A DNA stretch of 64,000 nt from contig CALCII010000011.1 in assembly GCA_937907395.1 (NCBI GenBank), positions 620,001 to 684,000 on the forward strand. The letters run 5' to 3'. Source of the DNA: an uncultured Chitinophagaceae bacterium. GTDB lineage: Bacteria > Bacteroidota > Bacteroidia > Chitinophagales > Chitinophagaceae. Every line of letters starts with the position of its first letter. The stretch's first letter is position 1. The position numbers were made by a program, and so were the translations under genes. Below are positions 16,432 through 25,819 of this stretch, piece by piece. The notes below the pieces were generated by a model. It ran no database searches. It was not told the DNA's origin and saw only the letters and a program-made list of their open reading frames with translations.

Positions 16432-17883
16432 ATGTCGGGATATTCAGATAAATACGAAGCAGTGATTGGTCTGGAAGTGCATGCACAACTGCTCACCAAA
16501 AGCAAACTGTTCAGTGCTGATGATGCTTCTTTTGGCGCAGAGCCAAACACACATATCAGCCCCATTACACTGGCTCATCCCGGAACCTTACCCAAACTGA
16601 ACAGTGAAGCTATTGAACTGGCCGTCCGCATGGGACTTGCCTGTAACTGTGAAATTGAAGAGACCAATTATTTTGCACGCAAGCATTATTTCTATCCCGA
16701 TTTGCCTAAAGGATACCAGCTCACACAACATACCACTCCTGTTTGCAAAGGCGGATTTGTAAAAATTAAAACAGCAGCCGGAGAGCGTAACGTACAACTC
16801 AACCGCATTCACATGGAAGAAGATGCGGGAAAGAGCATGCATGATCAGTATGATGAATATTCGAATGTTGATTATAACCGGGCCGGTGTTACGCTGATTG
16901 AAATTGTTACAGAACCCGATTTGCATAATGGCGATGAAGCCGCTGCTTATTTAACCGAGCTTCGTAAAATGGTTCGCACATTGCAGGTGTGTGATGGGAA
17001 TATGGATGAAGGAAGTATGCGTTGCGATGCCAATATTTCCATAAGGCTGAAAGGTGATCCGCAACTGGGTACCAAAGTGGAAGTGAAGAATCTCAACTCC
17101 ATCCGTTATCTCAAAAAAGCAATCGACTATGAAGTGATGCGCATGATTGAGATGAAAGAAAAAGGAGAACCCATTCTTCAGCAAACACGCAGCTTCAATG
17201 CAGATGATGAAACAACCTTCTCCATCCGCACAAAAGAAGAAGCGAACGACTATCGTTATTTTGCTGATCCTGATCTACCTCCTTTTGTGATCACAAAGGA
17301 GTTTATTGAAAATGTAAGAAAGCAATTGCCCGAGCTTCCCGAAGAACGCAAACAGCGTCTCATGAATGAGTACCAGTTGCCGGAATATGATGCAACATTG
17401 ATCAGCGATGATAAAGAACTGAGCGATTATTTTGAGGCAACTGCAAAACAGAATTCTTCCTTCAAACAAATTTCAAACTGGCTAATTGGCCCTGTGAAAT
17501 CATATCTTAACGATACATCCATTACAATTGATCAGCTGGCGTTACAGCCGTTGACCCTTGCAGCGTTGATTGATTTGGTGGAAGAAGGGAAAGTAAGTCA
17601 TACTGCAGCCTCACAAAAATTGTTTCCGGCATTGATAAGTACGCCAGGTGTTGCTCCTTTGCAACTGGCACAAGAATTGAACCTGATACAGGAGCGTAAT
17701 GAAGATGCATTAGCTGTATTGATTGATGAAGTATTGAACTCCATGCCCGGAAAAGTGGAAGAGTATAAAAAAGGCAAGAAAGGTTTGATTGGTTTATTCG
17801 TAGGTGAAGTGATGAAGAAATCAAAAGGCAAAGCCGATCCTAAATTGCTCAATCAACTCGTAACAGAGAAATTATCTAAATAA
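16432..17883 (+). CDS. gatB: Asp-tRNA(Asn)/Glu-tRNA(Gln) amidotransferase subunit B
   Basis: 483 residues, full length for GatB. The catalytic kinase-like part has VIGLEVHAQLLTKSKLFS, HPGTLPKLN, FARKHYFYPDLPKGYQ, HMEEDAGKS, YNRAGVTLIEIVTEPD and MRCDANISIRL. The helical and YqeY-like tail starts near 330. With GatA and GatC it converts Glu-tRNA(Gln) or Asp-tRNA(Asn) to the amidated forms; gatA and gatC are not in this window. It lies 6 bases before the TlpA-like gene and may be co-transcribed with it. Confidence 0.97.
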   Translation: MSGYSDKYEAVIGLEVHAQLLTKSKLFSADDASFGAEPNTHISPITLAHPGTLPKLNSEAIELAVRMGLACNCEIEETNYFARKHYFYPDLPKGYQLTQHTTPVCKGGFVKIKTAAGERNVQLNRIHMEEDAGKSMHDQYDEYSNVDYNRAGVTLIEIVTEPDLHNGDEAAAYLTELRKMVRTLQVCDGNMDEGSMRCDANISIRLKGDPQLGTKVEVKNLNSIRYLKKAIDYEVMRMIEMKEKGEPILQQTRSFNADDETTFSIRTKEEANDYRYFADPDLPPFVITKEFIENVRKQLPELPEERKQRLMNEYQLPEYDATLISDDKELSDYFEATAKQNSSFKQISNWLIGPVKSYLNDTSITIDQLALQPLTLAALIDLVEEGKVSHTAASQKLFPALISTPGVAPLQLAQELNLIQERNEDALAVLIDEVLNSMPGKVEEYKKGKKGLIGLFVGEVMKKSKGKADPKLLNQLVTEKLSK

Positions 17884-17889
17884 ACATAC

Positions 17890-19026
17890 ATGAAGCGTTT
17901 CTTTTTTTTAGCTGCGGTTGCAGTGGCCATTTCATCCTGTAACAACGGCGATGGCAAGAATTTTACGGTGAAGGGTGAATTGAAAAATGCACCGGCAACG
18001 GTTGTTTACCTGGAGCAGATTGCTTACGATAATATGCCGCCGCAGGTGATAGATAGCTTTACCATTCAGAACGGTAAATTTTCACTGAAAGGCAAAGCCG
18101 ATGAGGAAAGCCTTTTGCAAATCCGTTTTCCCAAACTCGAAAAAGGCCCATTGTTTTTTGTAATCAATGATGCTAATGATATTCAGTTGAATGGAGATTG
18201 GAACGATCCCCGCAAGATTCAGTTTAAAAGCTCTGCAGCTTCAGAACGGTTACGCTTGTTTGTGGATTCATTATCAGCTACACAGCAAAAAATTTATGCT
18301 GCGCAGTTTGCTATGCAACAAGGTACTGCACAGCCCGATAGTGTGAAAATGGCTCAACAAAAAGAACTGGAAACAATCATCAACGGATTCCGCAATTATA
18401 TTAAAGCTACTGCTGAAAAAGATCCCAGTCCCATGGTAAGTATGTTTGCCACATCAATGGGCGCCGGTAATAGTGTGGAAGAAAATGAAGCAATGTTCAA
18501 TAGCCTGCTCAAACGTTTTCCTAAACACGCCGGTATTCAAACGGTAGTGAAATTATATCGTGAAAGTGTGGCGAATGCTAACAAGCCACAAGAACCTGCA
18601 GCAAGTGGAATTGTTGGACAAAACGCACCTGAAATCACCATGCCCGACGTTAACGGAAAATCATTTTCGCTCAGCAGCCTGCGTGGTAAATATGTGTTGA
18701 TTGATTTTTGGGCCAGCTGGTGTGGACCTTGCCGCCAGGAAAATCCAAATGTGGTGGCTGCCTATAACAAATTCAAAAATAAAAATTTTACCATCCTTGG
18801 CGTGTCGCTCGATAAAACAAAAGATGCCTGGGTGAAAGCTATTAAAGACGACGGTCTTACATGGAATCATATCAGCGATCTCAAATACTGGGATAGCGAA
18901 GCAGTTTCTCTTTATGGATTTCAAGGTATTCCTTACAATGTATTAGTTGACCCGCAGGGAAAAATCATTGCCGATAATCTCAGGGGAACTGATCTCGAAA
19001 AGAAATTGGCAGAAGTGTTGAAGTAA
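17890..19026 (+). CDS. TlpA-like thiol-disulfide lipoprotein (DUF4369 plus thioredoxin domain)
   Basis: 378 residues. A lipobox ISSC near residue 17 is followed by a DUF4369-type beta domain (about 24-120), a helical linker (120-230) and a C-terminal redoxin domain. The redoxin domain has VGQNAPEITMPDVNGKSFSL, then DFWASWCGPCRQENP (the CxxC site) and the cis-Pro loop QGIPYNVLVDP. It is probably attached to a membrane and reduces disulfides in the periplasm. Its transcript ends in a strong bidirectional terminator shared with the convergent RND gene. Confidence 0.9.
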   Translation: MKRFFFLAAVAVAISSCNNGDGKNFTVKGELKNAPATVVYLEQIAYDNMPPQVIDSFTIQNGKFSLKGKADEESLLQIRFPKLEKGPLFFVINDANDIQLNGDWNDPRKIQFKSSAASERLRLFVDSLSATQQKIYAAQFAMQQGTAQPDSVKMAQQKELETIINGFRNYIKATAEKDPSPMVSMFATSMGAGNSVEENEAMFNSLLKRFPKHAGIQTVVKLYRESVANANKPQEPAASGIVGQNAPEITMPDVNGKSFSLSSLRGKYVLIDFWASWCGPCRQENPNVVAAYNKFKNKNFTILGVSLDKTKDAWVKAIKDDGLTWNHISDLKYWDSEAVSLYGFQGIPYNVLVDPQGKIIADNLRGTDLEKKLAEVLK

Positions 19027-19045
19027 AACGTATGTTATAACGAAA

Positions 19046-19080
19046 CAAAGAGGGCGATTGAATTTCAATCGCCCTCTTTG
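19046..19080. terminator. Bidirectional terminator between TlpA-like and RND genes
   Basis: A perfect 17-bp stem (CAAAGAGGGCGATTGAA and its complement) with a one-base formal loop, A-rich on the left and T-rich on the right. It serves both convergent genes. Confidence 0.9.
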
Positions 19081-19081
19081 T

Positions 19082-21421
19082 TTATGCTTGTTTCGTTTCC
19101 GGCTTTTTCTGTCCCGATGTGGTCAGTAACAATACCGGTAATAAAATGAGATTGGTAATCATGGCCACTAACAAAGTAAGTGAAGTAAGCCAGCCTAATG
19201 CCTGTGTTCCTCCAAACGTGGAAAAGCAGAAGATGATAAATCCGGCTACTAATACCAATGAAGTATAAATAATACTGATACCTGTATGGCGGATCGTTTG
19301 CTTCACTGTTGGTTCCACTCTGTTTTTATAGGCTGGTAATTCCTGTTTGTAATTGATAAGGAAACGAATGGTTACATCAATGGCAATACCAAGAGCCACA
19401 CTAAACACCAGTACGGTACTTGGCTTCAATGGAATGCCAACCCAGCCCATCACACCGGCAGTAATCATTAATGGAATGATATTGGGAATTAATGAACAAA
19501 CAAGAATCCGGAACGAACGGAACAGGTATAGCATACAAAGTGTAATCAACACAAAAGCCCAGATGATACTTTCTTTCAATCCATTAATAATAAAACGGCT
19601 TCCTTCTAAGAAGGTAACACTGGTTCCGGTAAGATGTACTTTGTATTGAGCTGTGTCAAACAATTCATCGGCACGATACTGAACAGCCGCAAGAATCTTA
19701 GGTAAACTATCGCTGCCCACATCGGCCATAGTAACACTGATTCTTGCTTTCTGTTCGGTGGAATCAACAAAGGATTGAATCAGCCTCGAAAATGTATTCT
19801 TCTTGGCAGTGCTGTCGCCTTTCATTCGTAAATACGAACTGAGGAATACAAAGTCAAACGAATTGGGCATTACAAAATAGGAACTGTCGCCATCATGATA
19901 AGCCTGTCCCGCAAACTTCAATCCCTCCGTTAATGCTAATGCTCTTCCCATTTCAGGTCTGCCTTCGAGGAAGGAAGCAAGTGAATCAATGCGGTTGAGG
20001 TTTTCGAGATTACGTGTGGCGCCTTTTTTCTTTTTGGTATCAACTATGATTTCCAATGGCATTACACCTGCAAAATGTTTTTCAAAAAATTTCAGATCGG
20101 TATAAATCACATCATTCTTGGGCAAATCGTCAACGATATAACCAACGCTTTTCAAACGCATGATACCTGCCAGTGAAAATACAATCAACACTCCTGTAAT
20201 TGTGTAGATGTATTTTGGATGATTGAATACCCATGTTTCTATACGAATTAAAGCACGGTTGAGTCGTGGATTGTCCAGGTAACGTACATGGCGTTTCTTT
20301 GGCGCCGGTAAATAACTCAGCACAGCAGGAATAAACAGGAAAGAAATTGCAAACAAAACCATGATGTTAATGCCTGCAACAATCCCGAATTCTTTTAATA
20401 CCGCACTGCGTGTTAAAGCAAAAACGGCAAAACCAATAGCGGCTGCTATATTGCAGAACAGGGTTACCACACCCATACGTCCCACCATATTGGAGAGTGA
20501 TAGTTGTTTATCGCCTGTTTTTTTAAACTCAGTGTGAAATTTATTCAGGAAGTAAATACAGTTGGGGATTCCTATCACCACCATCAACGGCGGGATCAAT
20601 GCATTGAGCAAGGTTATTTTAAACCCAAACAATACCATAGTAGCCAAACTCCAGATCACTCCCATCACCACCACCGCCATGCTGATCCACATAGCGCTGA
20701 ATGAACGGAAGAAGACCAGCAGAATAACAGCCGACAAAATCACAGATCCCAGCAAAAATAATTTCATCTCATCGGCAATTCGGGTACTCATCACCGTACG
20801 GATCAATGGCAGGCCACTCATGTGCACATCTGTTTTCTGAAGTGTTTCAAAGGCTTTGGCCAGTTGAATCACACCATCCACTGTTGCATTTCGTTTTTTT
20901 GAATTCAATACTTCCTTGCTGATGCGGACCCCAATCATATAAACATTGGTTGTGGGGTTGTACAATAGTCCACGATAAAACGGCAGTTGATGTAATGCCA
21001 GCTTTGCCGAGTCCAACGATGCCTGGGAAGAAATACTATCAGGAAAAATGGGTACAGGTTTCAATCGTTCCGTAGCAGAATCTTTCAACAGTGCAACAGC
21101 CGAACTAACGCTCAACACATCTTCCACTCCGGGAACTTTTCGGATCGATTGTTGCAAATCGGCGAAAGCTTTGTAAAAACCTATGGTAAACATTTTGTCT
21201 GTCTCAAAGCCCAATACCAGCAAGTTGCCGTCCTCGCCAAATTGTTGTTTAAACTCTACATATTCCTGGTATCTGGGATTGTCTACAGGAATTGCCCGTG
21301 CAAAATCATAGCTCAACTGTACTTTGGATGCAAACCAGCCCATTCCGGCGGTTGTCAGGAGTACAAACAGTAATAAATACAGGCGATTCCGCAAAACCCA
21401 TTTACCAAGTTGATACCACAT
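19082..21421 (-). CDS. MMPL/RND-superfamily transporter
   Basis: 779 residues in two RND halves. Each half has one N-terminal membrane helix, a large periplasmic loop, and a cluster of about five helices. Half 1 has LFGFKITLLNALIPPLMVVIG; half 2 has GIPLKPSTVLVFSVALGIAID, both with RND TM4-like patterns. The periplasmic loops span about 35-210 and 430-600. At this size, and with no adapter or outer-membrane partner adjacent, it fits the MMPL/hopanoid or lipid exporter group; the substrate is unknown. It is divergent from porZ. Confidence 0.88.
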   Translation of the reverse strand: MWYQLGKWVLRNRLYLLLFVLLTTAGMGWFASKVQLSYDFARAIPVDNPRYQEYVEFKQQFGEDGNLLVLGFETDKMFTIGFYKAFADLQQSIRKVPGVEDVLSVSSAVALLKDSATERLKPVPIFPDSISSQASLDSAKLALHQLPFYRGLLYNPTTNVYMIGVRISKEVLNSKKRNATVDGVIQLAKAFETLQKTDVHMSGLPLIRTVMSTRIADEMKLFLLGSVILSAVILLVFFRSFSAMWISMAVVVMGVIWSLATMVLFGFKITLLNALIPPLMVVIGIPNCIYFLNKFHTEFKKTGDKQLSLSNMVGRMGVVTLFCNIAAAIGFAVFALTRSAVLKEFGIVAGINIMVLFAISFLFIPAVLSYLPAPKKRHVRYLDNPRLNRALIRIETWVFNHPKYIYTITGVLIVFSLAGIMRLKSVGYIVDDLPKNDVIYTDLKFFEKHFAGVMPLEIIVDTKKKKGATRNLENLNRIDSLASFLEGRPEMGRALALTEGLKFAGQAYHDGDSSYFVMPNSFDFVFLSSYLRMKGDSTAKKNTFSRLIQSFVDSTEQKARISVTMADVGSDSLPKILAAVQYRADELFDTAQYKVHLTGTSVTFLEGSRFIINGLKESIIWAFVLITLCMLYLFRSFRILVCSLIPNIIPLMITAGVMGWVGIPLKPSTVLVFSVALGIAIDVTIRFLINYKQELPAYKNRVEPTVKQTIRHTGISIIYTSLVLVAGFIIFCFSTFGGTQALGWLTSLTLLVAMITNLILLPVLLLTTSGQKKPETKQA

Positions 21422-21519
21422 AGTAGGCTGATTTCGTTATTCCCGCAAAGAAACACCATTTGAGGCGAATAAGGCAGGACGCTGATCAGGAATTTACTGC
21501 AACGAACGCCCAAAAAAAT

Positions 21520-21527
21520 TACTTTTG
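21520..21527 (+). promoter_or_regulatory. Candidate porZ promoter -7 element, overlapping an upstream TTG
   Basis: TACTTTTG fits TAnnTTTG and lies 6 bases before ATG 21534. It overlaps the in-frame TTG at 21525, which argues that ATG is the true start and that the message is nearly leaderless. Confidence 0.5.
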
Positions 21528-21533
21528 AGTACG

Positions 21534-23834
21534 ATGAAACAACTAGGCCTGATATTTCTTTTGCTCGGAAGCTTTTGCCGGAGCACCTATGCACAAATGC
21601 AGCCGGTGGGACAATGGCGGGAACATCTCGAATTCCGGTTGTCGCAACGGGTGGCATTGTCCGATGACTTTATTTACGTTGCTTCAAAATACGGAGTCTA
21701 TTCGGTAGACAGAAAAGAACAGATCGTAGAGCGTATGTCAAAAGTGACTGGTTTGAATGATATAGGGGTGAAGACGATTGGATATAATCCTTCGGGCAAT
21801 CAATTATTGATTGCTTACAACAACAGTAACCTTGACCTCGTCTACAGAAATGATGTTATCAACATTCCCTATATCTACCGCAGTAATGTAACCGGGGATA
21901 AAACCATTAATGATATTTCTTTCTTTGGCGATTATGCCTATCTCTCCTCTAATCTGGGTGTGATTGTGGTGAGCCTGAAAAAATATGAAATCAGTAATAC
22001 GTATTACATCGGCAACGGTGGTGGAAATGTAAAAGTGTATAGTGTGGCTGCCGATGCATCTAAAATTTATGCGGCCACAGATGAAGGAATTAAAGTAGCC
22101 AGTCAATCCAACACCAATCTGAACGATTATCGTAACTGGGCAACCCTTAACTATGGAAATGGCATGCCTTCGGGTCCAATCAAGCAGGTTTTTATTTTAC
22201 AAAACAAAGTGTACGCCCAATATTATAACCAGTTGTATCGACTCAACGGCACACAATGGGAGATGATTTATAACGATTCATGGAACTGGCAAAGTGTAAC
22301 AGCCAGTGATGGTGCTGTATTGATTTGTGAAGAAAGAAATGATTGGGGTGAACGGAAAGTGCTTGTTCTCAATCCGGATGGAACGATTTTAAAAACAATT
22401 GAGAATAATAACAGTTTTCGTTATCCGTTGCATGCAGTAAAAAGTGGGAATGATGTATTTGTAGCCGATTTTGATAAAGGACTTATAACCGTCAATGGTT
22501 CTTCATTCAACACACTTGCTATTAATTCACCTTATGGTCCGCTCGACGGACAATTGCTCTTCTCCAACAATAAATTATATGTGGGAGGAGGAAGTATTAA
22601 CGATGCATGGAATTATCAATACAACGGTACCGGTTTCTTTTTGTATCAAAACGATCAGTGGAAAGATTATAACCGCAGCAACACAAGTTGGATGGATTCG
22701 GTATTCGACATCATTACAATTGCTGTGGATCCGAGGGATGAAAAAATATATGCAGGTTCGTTTGGTGGTGGATTGATTGAATTTGAAAGCCCCGTTAAAT
22801 ATAAAATCTATAAACAAGGAACAGCTATAGGAGAAACGGTAGGAGACCCCACCAGTTATCGTATCGGCGGACTTGCCTTTGATATCGACAATAATTTATG
22901 GATCAGCAATTTTGGTGCATCCATGAACCTGGTAGTAAAAAAAGCCGATGGTGGTTGGAAACAATTGAGTGTTCCTTACGTGATAAAAGATAATATGGTA
23001 GGTGCCATTCTGATTGACGATTATAATCAGAAATGGATCCAGGCACCACAGGGGAATGGATTATTTTGTTACAATCACGGAACATCGGTTGATAATACCG
23101 GAGACGATCGTTGGAAATGGTTCCGTACAGGAAGAGGTAACGGAAACCTCCCCGGCGATTTTGTAAACTGCATGGTGAAAGATAAAGACGGATTCATCTG
23201 GTTGGGGACTGATAAAGGAATCGGAATTATTCAATGTCCCGGCGAAGTATTTACCTCTAATGGATGCGAAACATTTCAACCCGTAGTACAACAGGATAAT
23301 TTTGCAGGTTTGTTATTCGCCAGTGAAGATGTAAAGGCAATTGCTGTGGATGGCGCCAACCGCAAATGGGTGGGAACACGTAATGGTGTTTGGCTCATTA
23401 GTGCCGATGGTGAAAAAGTAATTCAACGTTTTACAACTGATAACAGTCCGCTCCTGAGTAACGAAATCAACAATATTGTTATTGATCCGGCAAACGGGGA
23501 AGTTTATTTCTCCACTTTCAATGGTATTTGCAGCTACCGGGGTACCGCAACCGATGCAGATGCTTCTGATGGGAAAGTGCTGGTGTTTCCTAATCCGGTT
23601 CCGTCTGGATATAGTGGCACAATTGCTATCAAAGGCCTGGCGGCAAATTCAATTGTAAAGATTACAGAATTGAATGGACGACTGGTGTATCAAACCCGTG
23701 CCTTAGGCGGACAAGCCGTTTGGGATGGACGTGATTATAAAGGCGGACGTGCTTCTTCGGGCGTGTATCTTGTTTTGGCTACCGATGAAACCGGTATTGA
23801 AAAAACGGTAACGAAGATTGTCTTCATTAAATAA
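21534..23834 (+). CDS. porZ: PorZ-like type IX secretion system protein
   Basis: 766 residues from ATG 21534 (signal peptide MKQLGLIFLLLGSFCRSTYAQ). The mature part begins PVGQWREHLEFRLSQRVAL, typical of PorZ, and continues with two beta-propeller-like series containing two-component-regulator-style repeats (GFIWLGTDKGIGI, NRKWVGTRNGVWLI). The C-terminal ~85 residues (VLVFPNPVPSGY, ASSGVYLVLATDE, TKIVFIK) form a T9SS sorting domain. In Porphyromonas, PorZ delivers anionic LPS to the surface sortase attachment complex. Its position directly before recO is a second clue, used here from memory of related genomes. Confidence 0.85.
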   Translation: MKQLGLIFLLLGSFCRSTYAQMQPVGQWREHLEFRLSQRVALSDDFIYVASKYGVYSVDRKEQIVERMSKVTGLNDIGVKTIGYNPSGNQLLIAYNNSNLDLVYRNDVINIPYIYRSNVTGDKTINDISFFGDYAYLSSNLGVIVVSLKKYEISNTYYIGNGGGNVKVYSVAADASKIYAATDEGIKVASQSNTNLNDYRNWATLNYGNGMPSGPIKQVFILQNKVYAQYYNQLYRLNGTQWEMIYNDSWNWQSVTASDGAVLICEERNDWGERKVLVLNPDGTILKTIENNNSFRYPLHAVKSGNDVFVADFDKGLITVNGSSFNTLAINSPYGPLDGQLLFSNNKLYVGGGSINDAWNYQYNGTGFFLYQNDQWKDYNRSNTSWMDSVFDIITIAVDPRDEKIYAGSFGGGLIEFESPVKYKIYKQGTAIGETVGDPTSYRIGGLAFDIDNNLWISNFGASMNLVVKKADGGWKQLSVPYVIKDNMVGAILIDDYNQKWIQAPQGNGLFCYNHGTSVDNTGDDRWKWFRTGRGNGNLPGDFVNCMVKDKDGFIWLGTDKGIGIIQCPGEVFTSNGCETFQPVVQQDNFAGLLFASEDVKAIAVDGANRKWVGTRNGVWLISADGEKVIQRFTTDNSPLLSNEINNIVIDPANGEVYFSTFNGICSYRGTATDADASDGKVLVFPNPVPSGYSGTIAIKGLAANSIVKITELNGRLVYQTRALGGQAVWDGRDYKGGRASSGVYLVLATDETGIEKTVTKIVFIK

Positions 23835-23840
23835 TTTTTC

Positions 23841-24584
23841 TTGAGTACACTGCATAAAACAAAAGCGGTTGTGTTACGAACGGTGAAGTATGGCGAAACA
23901 AGTTTAATTGTATCTGCCTATACAGAGTTGTTTGGTTTGCAATCCTATCTTGTGCAGGGCGTACGTACCTCTTCAAAGAAAGGACCTGGTAAAGCAAATT
24001 TATTTCAGCCCGGTTCCCTGCTTGAGCTGGTGGTGTATCACCAGGAGCTGAAGAATCTGCAACGCATCAAAGAATTTAAATGGAGTTATTTGTATGAAAA
24101 AGTATACAGCGATATTGTAAAAAACAGTGTCCTGTTATTTATGATGGAGTTGTTGCAGAAATGTATCAAACAACCGGAACAAAATGAAGACCTGTTTTAT
24201 TTTATTGAAGATGCGTTGATGCAACTGGATCAAACATCCGGACAAATCACAGCGAACTTCCCATTGTATTTTGCCTTGCATCTCACCAATTTCTTTGGCT
24301 TCCAGATTAATAATGAATTTGCACAACAATACACCATCCTCGATTTGCAGGAAGGGAATTTTGTAAACCAGCATCCGCCACATGTATATTTTGTTGAGGG
24401 AACTGTTGCTGCACAGCTTACAGAGCTGATGAATGTAATGCAACCAAAAGAACTCTCCGAAGTGTTGCTCAATCACCTGCAACGACGCCAATTGCTGGAA
24501 ACGATTGAAACGTATTATGCATTACACATGTCTGAGTTTGGCAAATTGAAAAGTTTACCTGTGTTGCAGGAAGTATTGGAGTAA
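23841..24584 (+). CDS. recO: DNA repair protein RecO, TTG start
   Basis: 247 residues. The OB fold reads LHKTKAVVLRTVKYGETSLIVSAYTE, then YLVQGVRTSSKKG, followed by a helical C-terminal domain. RecO helps load RecA on SSB-coated gaps with RecF/RecR. No ATG exists between the porZ stop (23832-23834) and the conserved first strand, so TTG at 23841 is the only reasonable start. The stop is directly abutted, with zero gap, by the stop of the convergent amidohydrolase gene. The zinc cysteines found in some RecO proteins are not seen. Confidence 0.92.
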   Translation: MSTLHKTKAVVLRTVKYGETSLIVSAYTELFGLQSYLVQGVRTSSKKGPGKANLFQPGSLLELVVYHQELKNLQRIKEFKWSYLYEKVYSDIVKNSVLLFMMELLQKCIKQPEQNEDLFYFIEDALMQLDQTSGQITANFPLYFALHLTNFFGFQINNEFAQQYTILDLQEGNFVNQHPPHVYFVEGTVAAQLTELMNVMQPKELSEVLLNHLQRRQLLETIETYYALHMSEFGKLKSLPVLQEVLE

Positions 24585-25760
24585 TTACAAAATCCGTTTG
24601 GAGGCACTGAAATCATTTTCAATAATAACCACTCCCGGTTGTTTCCCTTTTTCAAAACTGCCCAGTTCATTTTCCCATTGCAAGGCTTTTGCTCCATTAA
24701 TTGTTGCCATTGTTAAAACCTGTTCTTCTGATAGGGATGTATGCTTTAACAGCGATTGCATTTCTTTTGTAACATTCAATTGCCAGTTGCTGCTGTAGCT
24801 ATCTGTTCCAATGGCTACATGGCATCCGCTGTTGAGCAGGAGTTCTGCAGGCGGCACTTTGTTTTCGATATAAAGATTGGCATTAATGCAAAGGCACCAG
24901 ATGAGTGTTAGTCCGTTGGCAGTGGCGTATTCGTTTGCCCATTTGATGTCTTCGGCTGAAGTATAGGTGTTATGTACCAGGAAAATAGTTTGCCCCTTGG
25001 TGAAATGGGGCAGGTAAGATCGGATGCTTGTCTTCCCCGTAACCGGGAAAGGAGATTCCTGGATCCCAAAGATGCGAAAGAGTTTCAGAAAATCACCGCC
25101 ACCTGTTTGATATAATTCATCTTCGGCAGGATGTTCCTGGTTGTGAATGGAAATGATTTTTCCCGCTGTTGCCTCATTAATCAAATCAAACAGTTTAGGT
25201 GAAATGCTGTAAGGTGCATGTGGTACCAGTGTTGACCGGTTCGGAACAGATGCATCTTGTAATGTTGTTTCCATTTCCTGTAATACGTTTTCATAACGTT
25301 GCAAATTTTCCCGTGCTTTCTCATCTGTAAAACCAAGTACTTCCACAAAATTCTGCCAGCGGATCTTACTGCTGCTTTTGGTAATCGTCGTATCGGCTGT
25401 ATTACCAATATCGCCCACAGCAACCGTTCCATTGCTGAATAGTTCTGCTTCGGCCTCAATAATTTTCTTCCGGATTTCATCCTGCGAAAAATTCCGTTTC
25501 GTAACAACGGTACACAAGAAATCAATTAAACCGGTATGTGGAGGAATAACATCTTTAAGATGGCTTAATTCGAGATGGCAATGGCAATTAATCAATCCCG
25601 GGCTAAGTATTCCTTCGTATTGCTCCACTTCATCACCTGCTTCAGTCACATCAACAATATCTGCCACAGTGCCGTCATCTGAAGTAATTAATACAGAAGA
25701 TGGTTCTCTGAAGCGGTATCCGTCAAACAATCTCTCGGCCTTGAATTTTCTGAACGCCAT
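24585..25760 (-). CDS. Amidohydrolase superfamily protein (TRZ/ATZ, deaminase type)
   Basis: 391 residues. Metal-site motifs are present in order: LSPGLINCHCHLELSHL, a His in LVPHAPYSISP, ISIHNQEHPAEDE, VHNTYTSAEDI, and the Asp in AIGTDSYSSNWQLN. It ends with a composite beta domain (FEKGKQPGVVIIE). The arrangement fits the cytosine deaminase, S-adenosylhomocysteine deaminase or aminodeoxyfutalosine deaminase group; the substrate cannot be fixed from sequence alone. Convergent with recO, and separated from prfA by 59 bases on the divergent side. Confidence 0.85.
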   Translation of the reverse strand: MAFRKFKAERLFDGYRFREPSSVLITSDDGTVADIVDVTEAGDEVEQYEGILSPGLINCHCHLELSHLKDVIPPHTGLIDFLCTVVTKRNFSQDEIRKKIIEAEAELFSNGTVAVGDIGNTADTTITKSSSKIRWQNFVEVLGFTDEKARENLQRYENVLQEMETTLQDASVPNRSTLVPHAPYSISPKLFDLINEATAGKIISIHNQEHPAEDELYQTGGGDFLKLFRIFGIQESPFPVTGKTSIRSYLPHFTKGQTIFLVHNTYTSAEDIKWANEYATANGLTLIWCLCINANLYIENKVPPAELLLNSGCHVAIGTDSYSSNWQLNVTKEMQSLLKHTSLSEEQVLTMATINGAKALQWENELGSFEKGKQPGVVIIENDFSASKRIL

Positions 25761-25773
25761 AGTTGAATTCTTT

Positions 25774-25781
25774 TAACTTTG
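25774..25781 (+). promoter_or_regulatory. Candidate prfA promoter -7 element
   Basis: TAACTTTG matches TAnnTTTG in the divergent gap before prfA and gives a leader of about 30 bases. Confidence 0.5.
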
Positions 25782-25819
25782 CTGCCCTGTTCGAATTCCG
25801 AAATTAGAATTTTGATTTC

